Source: Rhizophagus irregularis (lineage: Eukaryota > Glomeromycota > Glomeromycetes > Glomerales > Glomeraceae). Taken from it: a stretch of 64,000 nucleotides of DNA. The translations under genes and the position numbers were made by a program. Numbering within the stretch: position 1 is the first letter of the stretch; each line of letters opens with the position of its first letter. The notes below the pieces were generated by a model. It saw nothing but the letters and a program-made list of their open reading frames with translations. It was not told the DNA's origin and ran no database searches. Below, piece after piece: positions 46,701-57,964 of the stretch. The stretch is from the NCBI RefSeq assembly GCF_026210795.1, contig NC_089436.1, forward strand, positions 4,030,001 to 4,094,000, written 5' to 3'.

Positions 46701-49700
46701 GGGAAAGACTCGTTCATCTTCAAAAAATAGATCATTAACTTTCTTTTTTTCAGGGTCAAACAACTCTATTGGTTTAACCAATGTTGGTTTATAGGGTGTT
46801 TTTTGTTGTTTCGACTCCTCAAGTGTACCAGCAGGTACAAAGGACTTACTCCCGAGATCATTCTTCAATCTTTCGTCAAGTATATCTGGAAATCGATTAA
46901 AAAGTTTGTCAACCACTATATCTATGTCTTTTGGTGATTGCATTTCAAGAAATGGGATTACACAATTTCGCCAATAATTATTTACATCTAATCGAGGAAT
47001 TTTAATAATATCTTCCAATATATAACACAAATATTTTGAACTAGTGTCAAGAAATCCTCCCATTTGACTTGGATAGATAATTTTCCCATATGAGTTCACT
47101 TCTTCAAAGGGCAAAAGATACCATTTTCTATCTTTAGACATTAATGAGATTGGCGAATTACAACCAATTTCAGTAAAAATTGGAAATCTTTTGATAACTT
47201 CAGTAAGTTTAGACTCTACTTGATACTGATACTGTTGCAAAAAAAGAGATAAATATTTAATGAACATTGATATCTCATTATTTTGTAACTGGCAATCTAA
47301 ATTACTTGGATATGAAGGATTAGCTTGGAACGAAGTCAAGACCGATATAATGTCATCAAGCTTGATAATATACGGATTTATCCTAACGAAAGTAAAGAGA
47401 TACTATTTAGTTAATTTAAAATATTATAATATTATAATAAAAGCGAAATACTCACTTATCCCATTCAATGTCAAATCCATTGTCAACAAAAACAGCACCA
47501 AACTTTTCAAATATTGAAATATAATTATCAAATGAATATTTGCTTGCTTTACTTGAAAAAATTTTTGTAGGAGTTTTTAACTTTCTAAGAGTTGAACGAT
47601 TTGTTGGTATTAGATGAATATCTTCAAATTTTTTCAAATCCCAATTCCGATACATTAGGATATCCCATAATTGATAAATCCACTCTCGATTATTATTATT
47701 TATTTGTATCTCTTCGTAATTTTTATTTCTTTCATAATCCAACGAATATTTAATCATATCGGCAACGGCGGATTCGTCCAAAATTTTGATGTTTAAATTC
47801 CATCCAGCTTTTGCATTTTTATACAAACGTTTATACAAATCAGAATCGATTGATTTGTCAATAAACTTATGCAATTGGTTTGTAAATATGAGACGTTCAT
47901 CATTATTTCTATTATTTCTACAACTTTTATTATTATTATAATCATTTAGATCTGGATCAAGATATACGTTTGAATTTCTTGATCGTGTCAAAGTACCAAG
48001 AGTACCATTCGCGAGCGGAATCATTTTGAAGCCTTCTAATGAACTAAACTTTTTATCTTGTAATATGTATTTAAATAATTTTAAGACATCGTTTCTCTCT
48101 ATTACGTCATGTTCCCATTTAGTATGATTGGATTTTAAATAAGTACGAATAATTTCGGGAGATAAAAGCTTGAGAAAATCTTTGTGTCTAGAATTTTTCA
48201 AGGTTCCAGTAATGGAGCGTGAATTTAATATAATAGGAAATCCAATATTTTCAATTGTATCATATAGATCATAATCATAAATAGGCCATTTTTCATCTTC
48301 CAAATAGCCATTGTATATCGAAAGCCAATAAAATTCAGATTCCTGAAATGAGGATGTATAATGTAGGGATATATCTACTGTTCCAATGGTATTTGATGTA
48401 GAAGGTCCTTTGAACACATGATCCTTAATATCAAGATTTGTTATAACGTTTTGCAATAGATCCTTGCAAAAAATATTACTAAGTACACTTTTTTTGTCGC
48501 TATTAACTATCGGCCAGAATTTATTCACATCATTTGGTTGAATATTAGGGACATTGGACGGTAATTCGCGAAGAAATTTCGCCCAAGCTTTGGGTAAAAC
48601 TTTTTCAAATAAATAATGATTCCATTTAACCTTCAGACGTGCCGATGCATCAACTGCCTAAAATTTCAATGATCAATTATTTAAAAATATATGGGCATGT
48701 ATGTAATAAGAAAAAGTAATTTGTAAAAATTTTTGAGTATTTACCAAGTCTTCATTATCCGCAGCAGACCATAGAGTACGCCGATTAGTACTAACCTATT
48801 AAGCAAATAAAAAAAGATGGTTTAATATAAACATTACAATTAACGTTAAATTGCTTGATTCCTACCGCAAAATATCCATGCACGGAAACTTGAAAGGGCA
48901 TATTAACTGGAAGAGGTAAAAAGCAAAATAATTTTCCAGTAACATCTAAATCACCAAGAGGTAAAGCTAAACCAACATTTGGTATAAATTTATAGTCCCC
49001 AATATTTCTCTTGAATTTTTTCTGAAAATATGCTTCGGCTTCGAGTAAACTATCAAGATAATTTAAAACTAACCAATAATTAGTTTCTTTATGATGTCTT
49101 TTCTTTTTTCTAGAGAACGATGCGACATAAGATGATGTATCTAACTGATAATTGCTGTTTAGATTCTTAGAATTCAGTAAATTCATCAAAGGTACAATAC
49201 TTTCGGATATCAAGCGGCGTTGGTGTTGTACTTCATCAGCATTCTCTAATTGAATTGTGTAAAGTAATTCGAGATTATTAGCGCCCTCTTTCAGCTCATA
49301 GAAACGAATACGTTCAATATATTTTAAGAATAATAAGCAATTGATGCTTTCATTCTCGTAAAACTTGTGAAACATGTCCAAGATTTCTTGTGGCTTATAA
49401 ATTTTTTTAGAAATATCCGATTCATCATTATCACGAAGAGGATAACGAAAGATAGTGCCATTAAATGGGGTTTTAAATGGATTAGAACTAGACTCTTCCG
49501 ACGGGATTATGAAAGGAGCAAATTGACCAGGATATCTTTTGGCCAAGTTATCTGCAACAAAGTTGAATTTTTTTCCACCTTTATAATACCATTCATGTGG
49601 ATCAAGAATAACGTACTTATCACCAGTAATGAACGAAGGAGAATCAGTGATATGATAAATTGAATTAAAGCCGACACCCATCACTAAAGATAATAATATA

Positions 49701-50075
49701 TAAAGTTATTAGCATGATATCATTGATGCACAAGATTATAAAAACTTTTTTTTTACCTCCAATTTTATCAAATTGATCATGTTTTTCACTGTCAGAAAGT
49801 TTTAACAAGGAATCAAAATCTCTTTCCTCAAAAATTTCACTATTTATTGCTAAAAGCGCAGGACCTTGAAATCTTTGCAATTCTGATTTAAATAATTTAT
49901 TGGAAGAATACGTATTATGATCCAAAATAAAAATTTGTTCGGTGCTTTTAGCATCATCGGAATTTTGAAGAATTTCACGAAGTACTTGTGAACCATCTGG
50001 ATATTCTTCAAGAATTCTACGTAAACGACGAGTATAAGGTTCACTTGGTCTAAAATCGGCTCCTTCTGGTTCCAT
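40746..50075 (-). CDS. Sacsin-like protein with two Hsp90-type ATPase repeats and a C-terminal BTB domain
   Basis: Twelve exons on the minus strand: 50075-49757, 49683-48866, 48795-48745, 48657-47456, 47382-45608, 45511-45432, 45355-45317, 45233-44373, 44295-44224, 44150-42719, 42640-41237 and 41158-40746. They total 8,466 nt, exactly 2,822 codons with every junction in phase and no internal stop. Repeat 1 opens with the GHKL N-box EILQNSDDA (E34, N38, D41) and VMGVGFNSIYHITDSPSF. Repeat 2 has EFLQNADDA (N1429) and IGKFGLGFNCAFHITDLPSF. Each ATPase is followed by about 1,000 residues of sacsin-repeat sequence (NRRTLWSAADNEDL, KWNHYLFEKVLPKAW). The end is a BTB fold from about residue 2,665 (YHDVIFIIGKEKIGANKYVL to VLLRWLYG), split by the last intron. 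Sacsins are chaperone-like; BTB suggests a link to cullin-3 ubiquitin ligases (inference). The start is the ATG before EPEGADFRP. It could be two adjacent genes, but in-phase splicing through 45.5 kb argues for one. Confidence 0.9.
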
Positions 50076-51149
50076 TTTTTTTTGAATTAACAAGTATTTT
50101 TGAATTTAATTTGCGTTTAAGTAATAATAAATATTTTATATATTAAATATATTATGTTATAAAAATTCCAGAAAGTTTTCCGATAATGAAATAATAAAGG
50201 ATGATTTATGAAGTTTCAAAAAATTTTAATTTATCAAAACTTCTGGAATTTTGATCTTTTTAAACGATGTAATATGCTATTTATAATGTTTTTAAAAAAT
50301 CCGGTGTACAAAAATAGTTTGTGATAAGATAGAACATTTGGAATTCTTTTTTTTTTTTTTTACTTATTAAAGCTAATAAGGCGCTTTATTTTTGAACAAT
50401 AACACTTTGTATTCGAATCGCCACATTCATTTTTTTTCTTAATAAAGTTTATAGGCACTTTGTTTTGAACGTTACAGTCTTATCAAAATGAAAGTCATTG
50501 TATCCAAGAAAGGCTAGTCATAAGATAACGGGGAGTAATACTCCGTAAATAGCGACGATCATGACTTTATAAGTGGAACCCGTGAAATAGAGCATCTTTT
50601 GTAACTATTATGAACTGATACAAATTAAAAAACTAAGGGGTTTCGTATATCGTTTGAGGACTCTAAATTTAAAATTTAAAGTACAATAGCACAGTGCACA
50701 ATACATACAGTACACTACCAATTTACGCTAAATAAGGAAATAAAAATAATAATTTACAATCAAATCAGGTTGTGAACTTGCCGGTAGATCAATTTGGGTG
50801 TGACAAGTAGTCCTGCGCCAATAGATTTACTCATCCATCCGCTGTATAAATATTTGAATTATGTAACATGAAAACGCGTGAAATGTCTGTACCCGATCTG
50901 AATGGTATGAAAATGCCGATCTTTTCTGAATAATCATTTTTTTGATTACTAATGTTATAATTTGGTGTTCAGCTGATTGATAAGTTCTACTAATTCTGGT
51001 AATTAATAGTTAACATAATAAGTCTAAGTTGCATCTTCAGTGATGGCTGATTGATTACCAATAAATTAATAGATTTTTTAGGATTAAATAAAATATTTTT
51101 TCAATTTTCTTTAAGTATATTTATTTTGCATTTATTTAGGTATCATTAA
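50076..51149. other. Non-coding region upstream of the sacsin-BTB gene
   Basis: No gene is seen. A moderately GC-richer part (50460-50960) has no open frame of note. The promoter of the sacsin gene should lie near 50100-50400, but no clear box is identified. Confidence 0.4.
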
Positions 51150-51470
51150 CAATATATACAGATTGCGCTGTATAGTTGTCAGAGTCAGATGACCTCAATT
51201 TAGTATATTTATCTTACATGATTGGCTATAGTTAGTTTTAGTGTGTTCTCAAAAAGGAAGAAGCAGGTATACTATAGGGTGCGTTTTTATAAAACATGTT
51301 ATAAAACATGTATATATATATGTATATGAATATCATATCATGTCATGGCATGGCATGTCATGTCATATCATATCATGTCAATTTCAATTGTTATACGAAT
51401 AGTGGTTGTTTATATTGGTTTCAAAAAAAAAAATATTGATAATGATGATCTACATCTACGGCATCCGCCT
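51150..51470. repeat. Dispersed repeat with microsatellite core, copy 2
   Basis: Diverged relative of 30300-30640 with the same order of landmarks, including actatagggtgcgtttttat and tacgaatagtggttgtttatat. Here the core is a five-base catgt/catat/catgg array (51329-51384) in place of ttgata units. The core therefore differs in sequence while its borders are conserved. Confidence 0.6.
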
Positions 51471-52521
51471 ATAAAATCTTTTCTTTATGTCTAAGCCAAA
51501 AAGAAAGATAATTTATTTACTGTTATATAAAAATTATTAATTTTTTTTTGTTGATGACTAAAATAAATTCACAACTATGATTATATTAGTTAGCACATTT
51601 AAAATTGGCGTCAGGACATAAATTAATTACATGTGATTTAAATGATCAACATTCCGAAGGATGACATCGCTACTTTTGTGCACATATATTTTTTGATGTA
51701 TAAAAATTCTCATCTCTACCCATTAACCAGAATTGTATTGGTCTCAAAAATTGGCGTCAATGATTAACACTTTAAAGGTTGATTTCAATTTATCATAATT
51801 TTCATTTTTAATTATTTATAAAAAGAAGTTATTGCTTGTAATGTATTACTATAATTATTGCTTTTAACGTATTATTTAAAAATTATAATTTTTTATTAGT
51901 TATTATTATTAATTTGCTACGGTAATCAAAAATTAAAAAAAAAAACAGGATCACAGAACCTGTCAAGTAGCAAATTTTTTTTATTTGTTGATCTGTTTAA
52001 AATATTTTTTTTTTTTAATTTAATATATAAGTATTAATAAAAATGAAAATTTGCACTATATAAATAATAAATAATTTATGTGTAATATTTGAAATTATTT
52101 GATCGGCAAATTCATGATTTTTTAGTTGCATTTTACTAACATTAATTGGTGATAGTTATTATCAATTACTCACACTTTTTTACTGATATAAATTAATTAA
52201 CCATACTAAAATACTAATAGTTAGTTGACTCTTTTTTGTTTAGATTAACCATATAATTTATTTTTTAAATTGAATGACATGCATGTGGCCTATTATTTAC
52301 AAATCTGCGTCTGAAGTTTTTATAGTTAGAACTATTGATCAATACCGGCAGATCCTATTTTGATTACTAATAACTAGCATTTTGCCAATACTAATTAGTA
52401 GTAATTAATTTTTTTTTTTTTGGTAAGAATTTAATTCGCATGTCTTATATATAATAACTTTTTTGTTAAAAAACAATACAAACGAAGATTTACAAAGTAA
52501 ATATTACCATAAAGAAGAATG
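51471..52521. other. AT-rich non-coding stretch
   Basis: No gene or notable repeat is recognised before the retroposon's target-site duplication. Confidence 0.4.
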
Positions 52522-52535
52522 TAATACAATTTCCA
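52522..52535. repeat. 14-bp target-site duplication, 5' side
   Basis: TAATACAATTTCCA, identical to 53758-53771. Confidence 0.85.
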
Positions 52536-53757
52536 GAATAGGAATGGGAGGGGAACTCTTCCCGCCGATCATTCGGACCAAAAATTTCAGGACGAAAAAA
52601 AGGTGGAAGAGTTCAAAAGTGCTTGTGGAAATTGATTGTTTTACGCATTTCAACATCACCAACTGTTTATTCAGTCCTTTCCGAACATTTTGATATGAAG
52701 TTTAGAAGAAGTTTGCTAGAAGGTTACAGATTTTTTCAACTAAAAAATTTATTTCTCGTTGTCAACTTAATGGTAGTGACCCAAAAATGCCAAGGAAGGG
52801 CTGGGTGTTGCTCCACATAAAGGTTTGTCAGTGGGCGATAATAGAGGCTTGGAAAAATAAAAAGTTGGCCTTTGGAAGCTTCTTGGATAGCTTGGAAATA
52901 GTGGTTTCTTGGGAATTTTTCGTCGCAGAATTTTTTTTTGTCGGCGCAGCAAAAATTTTAGCACGCGGATGAAATCTAAAAGTAGAAGCGGAAGATTCAG
53001 TGAGGAACCAATTGGATGGTCAGGAAATGAGGTGATTTACTGCGGGACAAATTGCGGCAACAAATTTATCCGAGGAAGGGATCAGCCATATGGGGATCAG
53101 CCATATCCGCAGTAATCACATGAGAGAAGATCTAGTAATAAATGTAGACAAACTTTTGTTTTGTTCAAAGAAATACAATAAGCTAACGTCAGGCAAGTCA
53201 CTGTGAATGGACAGGGTAGTTATGGAAAATGCGCTTTTTGGGAAGATGTACGCTCCACTGCGGGGCCTAGCCAACTCTTCAGGGGAAAACGCTTTTTTCG
53301 GGAAGATGGACGTTTCACTGTGGGGCCTAGCCAACTCTGCGGTGATTGTTTTTTTTTGGAATAGATAGTTGTTAGGAAGATTTTTTAGTTTGGTTTAGAA
53401 TTAGGGTAGTTTTTGTTGTTTCGTTTTTCTTCTGAGAAGTGTGAAATGCGTAAGGAAGGATTTTTATGATTAATAAAGTATCTATGTGTGGGGAGTTTGA
53501 GGGAGTTTTATAGCATTGGCACAAACACTTGGTTAAAAATTTGTTAAACCAGGAGTATAAATAGCTAGTGTTAAATTTCGTGTTTCTTTTTTGTTGTTGG
53601 GTTTAGTTTTAGTTTTTCTTCTTGTATGTTTTTTGTTTTGTTTTTGTTTGTAGTAGATAGATACTTTATTAGCAGATGCATGTCGTCTAGAACATGATGC
53701 GCTGTTTCAGTGATCATCATGTTTTTAATAAAGTTTAAAAAAAAAAAATAATAATAA
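52536..53757 (+). mobile_element. 1.2-kb retroposed sequence with poly(A) (SINE-like or processed pseudogene)
   Basis: The stretch is bounded by a 14-bp direct repeat and ends in AATAAAG (53727), an A run (53736-53748) and a short aat-repeat tail, the signature of LINE-mediated insertion. It is clearly GC-richer than its surroundings. Several short open frames (for example the plus-strand frame with STSPTVYSVLSEHFDMKFRR, near 52650-52710) look like broken coding sequence, but no family is recognised. A 60-bp tandem duplication lies inside. The source could be a cellular mRNA or a non-coding transcript; a LINE such as LINE-A or LINE-B could have supplied the enzyme. Confidence 0.75.
53225..53345. 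repeat. 60-bp tandem duplication inside the retroposon
   Basis: Two copies of gctttttYgggaagatgKacg and ggggcctagccaactct, starting 60 bases apart (53231 and 53291). Confidence 0.85.
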
Positions 53758-53771
53758 TAATACAATTTCCA
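53758..53771. repeat. 14-bp target-site duplication, 3' side
   Basis: TAATACAATTTCCA directly after the poly(A)/aat tail of the retroposon. Confidence 0.85.
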
Positions 53772-54087
53772 TGGGATCATTCTTAATAAATAATTTCGCG
53801 TAGTGGGTGATTAACATTCTTTATCTTGGTTCTTTTACATTATATCACTATTATACCGGGGTTTATTACCAACAAACCTTCTAGGCTGAGGACGCCTTGT
53901 CACAAGCTTTAATTAATAACTGAATGTACAGTACAGAATATCATTATACATATGATTTGTGTTCATGGATTGACAATGCACATAATTTTTAGCCCAACTG
54001 CATTAACTTGTTGCCTTAGTACAAATTTTATTAAATTGTATTACATTACGAAATTTTTTTTCCTCCTAAACATCATTTTAAACAACA
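53772..54087. other. Upstream region of the intact BTB-TLDc gene
   Basis: Non-coding; a pyrimidine-rich stretch (tttttttcctcctaaac, 54055-54071) lies just before the ATG. No TATA box is evident. Confidence 0.4.
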
Positions 54088-55566
54088 ATGTCTTCGAAAT
54101 TTTTGACAGAGTTATCTAGTGATTATGAAAAACTTTTTGAAACAGAATTAGTATACGATGTTATCATTTATGCTGGAGAAGAACCAAACGTTAAAGAAAT
54201 TCATGCTCATTCTAATATTTTGTGTATCAGGTCTCAATATTTTCGTTCCGCATTTTCTAATGAGTGGGCCGAGAAAAATGATGGGAAATTTATTTTAAAG
54301 AAACCAAATATTTCGTCTCACTTATTTAATATCATCCTCAGGTAATTTATAATATTAATAATGAAAATTTTCTTTGACATTTATTTATATTTTATATTTA
54401 TTTATAAATAATTATCTTTTAACAATAGATTTATTTATTGTGGAAATATTGAATTAAAGAATTTACAAGGTCCTGAAGTATTGAAACTTTTGATAGCTGT
54501 GGATGAGCTTAATATCCAACAATTGGTTTCTTATATTCAAGAATATTTGATCGAGCATCAAACTGAATTTTTGAATCAAAATCCAACTGGTATTCTTGAA
54601 GTTATTTATCAACATGAAACATTTACAGATTTATGGAATTTTTGTCTTGAAAAAATTTGTGAAGAACCTGAAATTTTATTTAATTCAGATAAATTTATCA
54701 ATTTAAAGGCTCCTTTGTTGGAATTATTATTAAAACGAGATGACTTAAATATAGATGAAATTATAATTTGGGAAAGTTTATTAAAATGGTGTTTTTCTCA
54801 ACAAAATATCATTAATGATCCAACAAAATGGAATAAGGAAGATATTACAAAGATCGAAAGGTCAATACATAGATTTATTCCTTTAATTAGATTTTATGAT
54901 ATTGAACCTACAGATTTCTTTTACAAAATTTATTGTTATAAAGAAATTTTGCCTCAGGATTTAATTCATAATCTTTTGGAATTTCATATAGTTCCTAATA
55001 TGAAACCCAAAACCAATGTAGCACCTTCAAGAAAACTAAACTTGAAATTTAAACTTGATTCAACATTAATTAAATCAAAACACATTCCTTTATTCACTTC
55101 ATGGATTGATAAAAAGGATTCCTCTTATAATAAAAATAAGATCCCTCATGAATTTAAATTATTATATTGTTCAAGTAGAGATGGATTTAATGGTAAGACT
55201 TTTCATAGAAATTGTGACAATAAAGGAGCTACTATTTGGGTAGCAAAAATTCAAGGCTCAATACAATTAATTGGAGGGTATAATCCACTTGATTGGAATG
55301 GACATAGCGTTTGGAAAAAAACTGCAGATAGTTTTTTATTTAATTTTACGGATGGAAAAGATATTTCTACAGCAAAATTAGGTTATGTTAATGATACAAA
55401 TAATGCTATTTACTGCCGTAATTATTGTGGGCCATATACAGGTGATTTATTTTGCCGGAATTCTAATAATTGGACTTGCTATAATAGTAATTATTATCCT
55501 AAGATAGGTATTCCAGAACATTTTATAGTAGAAAATTATGAAGTATTCCAAGTGATAAGACAGTAA
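54088..55566 (+). CDS. BTB-BACK-TLDc protein
   Basis: Two exons (54088-54341 and 54429-55566) separated by an 87-nt intron (GTAATT to AATAG) give 463 residues. The intron sits at the same BTB position as in the paralogue at 38012. The order is BTB (about 15-110; LVYDVIIYAGEEPNVKEIHAH, LFNIILRFIYCGN), a BACK-like helical domain (about 125-240; IWESLLKWCFSQQN, HRFIPLIRFYDI), and TLDc (about 295-462; FKLLYCSSRDGFNGKTFHRN, LIGGYNPLDWNGHSVW, YEVFQVIRQ). BTB-TLDc proteins form a large family in glomeromycotan fungi. The BTB part probably mediates dimerisation and cullin-3 binding. The TLDc role is uncertain, with V-ATPase interaction known for other TLDc proteins. It is intact, and LINE-B lies 300 bases downstream. 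Confidence 0.92.
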
Positions 55567-55866
55567 AATTTTATTAACATAATATAATTAAGGTTGGTCC
55601 GCCAAGAGATTTGTGTTACCATAACAAATATAATTTTATATATGTACATCATTTTTAGTGTAATAAACAATTTCCTTTTTCCGAAAAAAATCACCTTTTT
55701 TAGAAATTTGTGTGACCTAAATGACCGTTCATTATTATTATATTATATTATATATTCAGTATCTGATTCGAAAACTCTTCCTGCTACAGCGTAAAAACAT
55801 ATAAGTAAAAAATATAGGAAAGAGAAATTCAAAAAATACATTGTATTTTACACTTTATCTACCATT
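55567..55866. other. Short intergenic region / probable LINE-B 5' leader
   Basis: It holds the 3' end of the BTB-TLDc gene and the leader of LINE-B. The exact 5' border of the LINE is not visible, since no target-site duplication was found. Confidence 0.4.
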
Positions 55867-57939
55867 ATGTCTACCTCACAGTCAACGGGTATGACACGTA
55901 TGACTCGTAGTGTGACTCGTAAAGGAACGCTACAACCAGGAGAACAAGTTATTGATATTTCTACAGGGTCAACTTCAACTGCCTTTCAGGATATTGACCC
56001 CTTTAAAAAGCCATATAATCCCCCACCGGCTACTAATAAAGATGATGAAGGGTTTAAAACAGTTCAATCAAAAAATAAAAAAGCAAAAAAAGAGGATACT
56101 GTGACACAAAAACAAAAAGAAGTTATGAATGAGGTCGTCCAAGCAACATTGGGAAGAAAACAGTCTCAACAGAGCGAAACTGCGGCTGCAAATGAGTCAC
56201 GTGACAATAATCATCCCATTCAGCCGAATTTAACCAAAAATATCACCCCAATGGATCTTGACCAAAACAATGACGATCATAATGCAGGAGATGAAACCAA
56301 TGAAATTCCTGATGATGAAGATGATATTATTGATATAGCAATTATGGCTGAAAAGCCACAATTTAAAGTTTATTTTGATTTGGCACAAATTCCTGGAAAA
56401 AGCCATATTGGAAAAGTAAACCTCGTGAAAAAACTGCTTGCTCAACATCATATTGCATGTTTTCCAGGTAGAATTGATGCCAAGAATATTGAAATAGATG
56501 GAACTATCCAAAAACAGTATTATTATGTTTTTAAATGTGCTAATGAAACAGCATTTGAGAAAATTTTACGTGAACCCATTCCAACTAAAATTAAAATTAA
56601 ACAACAAGATGGTAAAATTGTGGAACAAGATTTGAATGTTACGTTTAACAAAATAGAAAAAAAAGAAATTCCGGCTGAAACTCAACAGAATATTGATGAA
56701 CACACGATTTTTGTAAACAAGATTCCTGCAGAATTGATGAATTATCAGATTAAAGGTGTTTTTGGTACATATGGAAATATAGTAAACTTCAAAACTTTTA
56801 TGAGAGGGCAGTACCAAAATGCTATTATCACATTTGATGACAAATCCGCAGTCCAACCATTTTACTATACTTGGGGCATCTTTATTAACCAACATTTGGT
56901 TAGAGTTAGACCCAAAGTTATGTCAGAAGATAAACTACATGAAAGAACAGCATATTACATTAAACTTGCAGGTTTACCACTAAATACATCAGCATTTGAT
57001 TTAAGAGGATTTATGGAACGGTATAATGTTAAATATCTTGACATTCCAAGAAATTCTCGCTTTAATTATCCATTACGCTATTGTTTTGTTTATTTTCAGA
57101 ACGAAGAAGATTTTCAAATCGCAACCAAACAAGCATTCTGTTTTAAAGAACACCAATTATATTGGACTGATGTAGATATGAAAACTTGCCACAGGTGTGG
57201 CAGTCCTGAACATCTTGCTATGCACTGTGATCATGAAGACAATCGTCCAAGATACAAAAACAGAAAAGAAGTACTTAAAGGTTTTAGACAAGCTAGACAA
57301 GAAAGAAATAAAAAATATGGAAGCTATGCACAAGCAGCTCAACAAGGACGTAATAGAAGACAAAGTTTTAATTCACGAAGACCTTGGAATAGAGCGAATC
57401 TATCACATGATAATAAATCACATGACCAAAATAATGTATTTTCTATTGACAAACCAAAACACCAGAGGCAAATGTCGATGACTAAGAATACAATTCAGGA
57501 TTGTAATGTAGCCTTTACCATTACTAAAGCAATGGAAAAATTAGACCAACTTTGTAAAAATTTTACAGTTTTACAAAATGAACAACGTTCAATTAGTAAT
57601 GAACTTAAAAGTATTAAAGTTAAACAAAATACCAAAGATACAACTAAACCAAATACAACAGTTAATAAAGCAGTGGGATCTAGTACTAAAGGAGTTACCA
57701 GAAATAATAACAAACGCATTCTCTTAGAAGAATCTTCAGATGATTCAACTCATGAATTATCAGACCTTGAAGAACGCTTTAAACAATCTGAACAAAAATC
57801 TCAAAATATGGCTACTGAACTTACAGATCTCAAAGGTACTATGCAAAAATTATTACAATTATTCCAATCATCAAATGATAATCATAATGTTGAGGGGGAC
57901 AACACTTATGATGAAGAAATTATTGATATTAGTCAATAA
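55867..57939 (+). CDS. LINE-B ORF1: two RRM-like domains and a CCHC knuckle
   Basis: An intact protein of 690 residues beginning MSTSQSTGMTRMTRSV. The N-terminal 170 residues are polar and end in an acidic stretch. A conserved globular segment (about 175-265) precedes two RRM-like folds (about 279-351, TIFVNKIPAELMNYQIKGVF; about 361-436, YYIKLAGLPLNTSAFDL). A zinc knuckle follows at about 441-454 (CHRCGSPEHLAMHC), then a basic region and a C-terminal coiled coil. It probably binds LINE RNA. The order matches ORF1 of LINE-A. Confidence 0.9.
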   Translation: MSTSQSTGMTRMTRSVTRKGTLQPGEQVIDISTGSTSTAFQDIDPFKKPYNPPPATNKDDEGFKTVQSKNKKAKKEDTVTQKQKEVMNEVVQATLGRKQSQQSETAAANESRDNNHPIQPNLTKNITPMDLDQNNDDHNAGDETNEIPDDEDDIIDIAIMAEKPQFKVYFDLAQIPGKSHIGKVNLVKKLLAQHHIACFPGRIDAKNIEIDGTIQKQYYYVFKCANETAFEKILREPIPTKIKIKQQDGKIVEQDLNVTFNKIEKKEIPAETQQNIDEHTIFVNKIPAELMNYQIKGVFGTYGNIVNFKTFMRGQYQNAIITFDDKSAVQPFYYTWGIFINQHLVRVRPKVMSEDKLHERTAYYIKLAGLPLNTSAFDLRGFMERYNVKYLDIPRNSRFNYPLRYCFVYFQNEEDFQIATKQAFCFKEHQLYWTDVDMKTCHRCGSPEHLAMHCDHEDNRPRYKNRKEVLKGFRQARQERNKKYGSYAQAAQQGRNRRQSFNSRRPWNRANLSHDNKSHDQNNVFSIDKPKHQRQMSMTKNTIQDCNVAFTITKAMEKLDQLCKNFTVLQNEQRSISNELKSIKVKQNTKDTTKPNTTVNKAVGSSTKGVTRNNNKRILLEESSDDSTHELSDLEERFKQSEQKSQNMATELTDLKGTMQKLLQLFQSSNDNHNVEGDNTYDEEIIDISQ

Positions 57940-57964
57940 TTTCATATATTTTTCATTTTAATTT

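Noticed and set aside
40746-50075. Two separate sacsin genes
   Set aside because: Exons 5 to 8 join in phase with good GT-AG borders and rebuild the start of repeat 2 (SSWEPYRYEQ to QNADDA). The summed exons are an exact multiple of three with no stop.
53116-53334. Minus-strand frame with repeated LARP-IFPK-AF units
   Set aside because: The repetition is explained by the 60-bp tandem duplication within the retroposon; no coding evidence beyond that.
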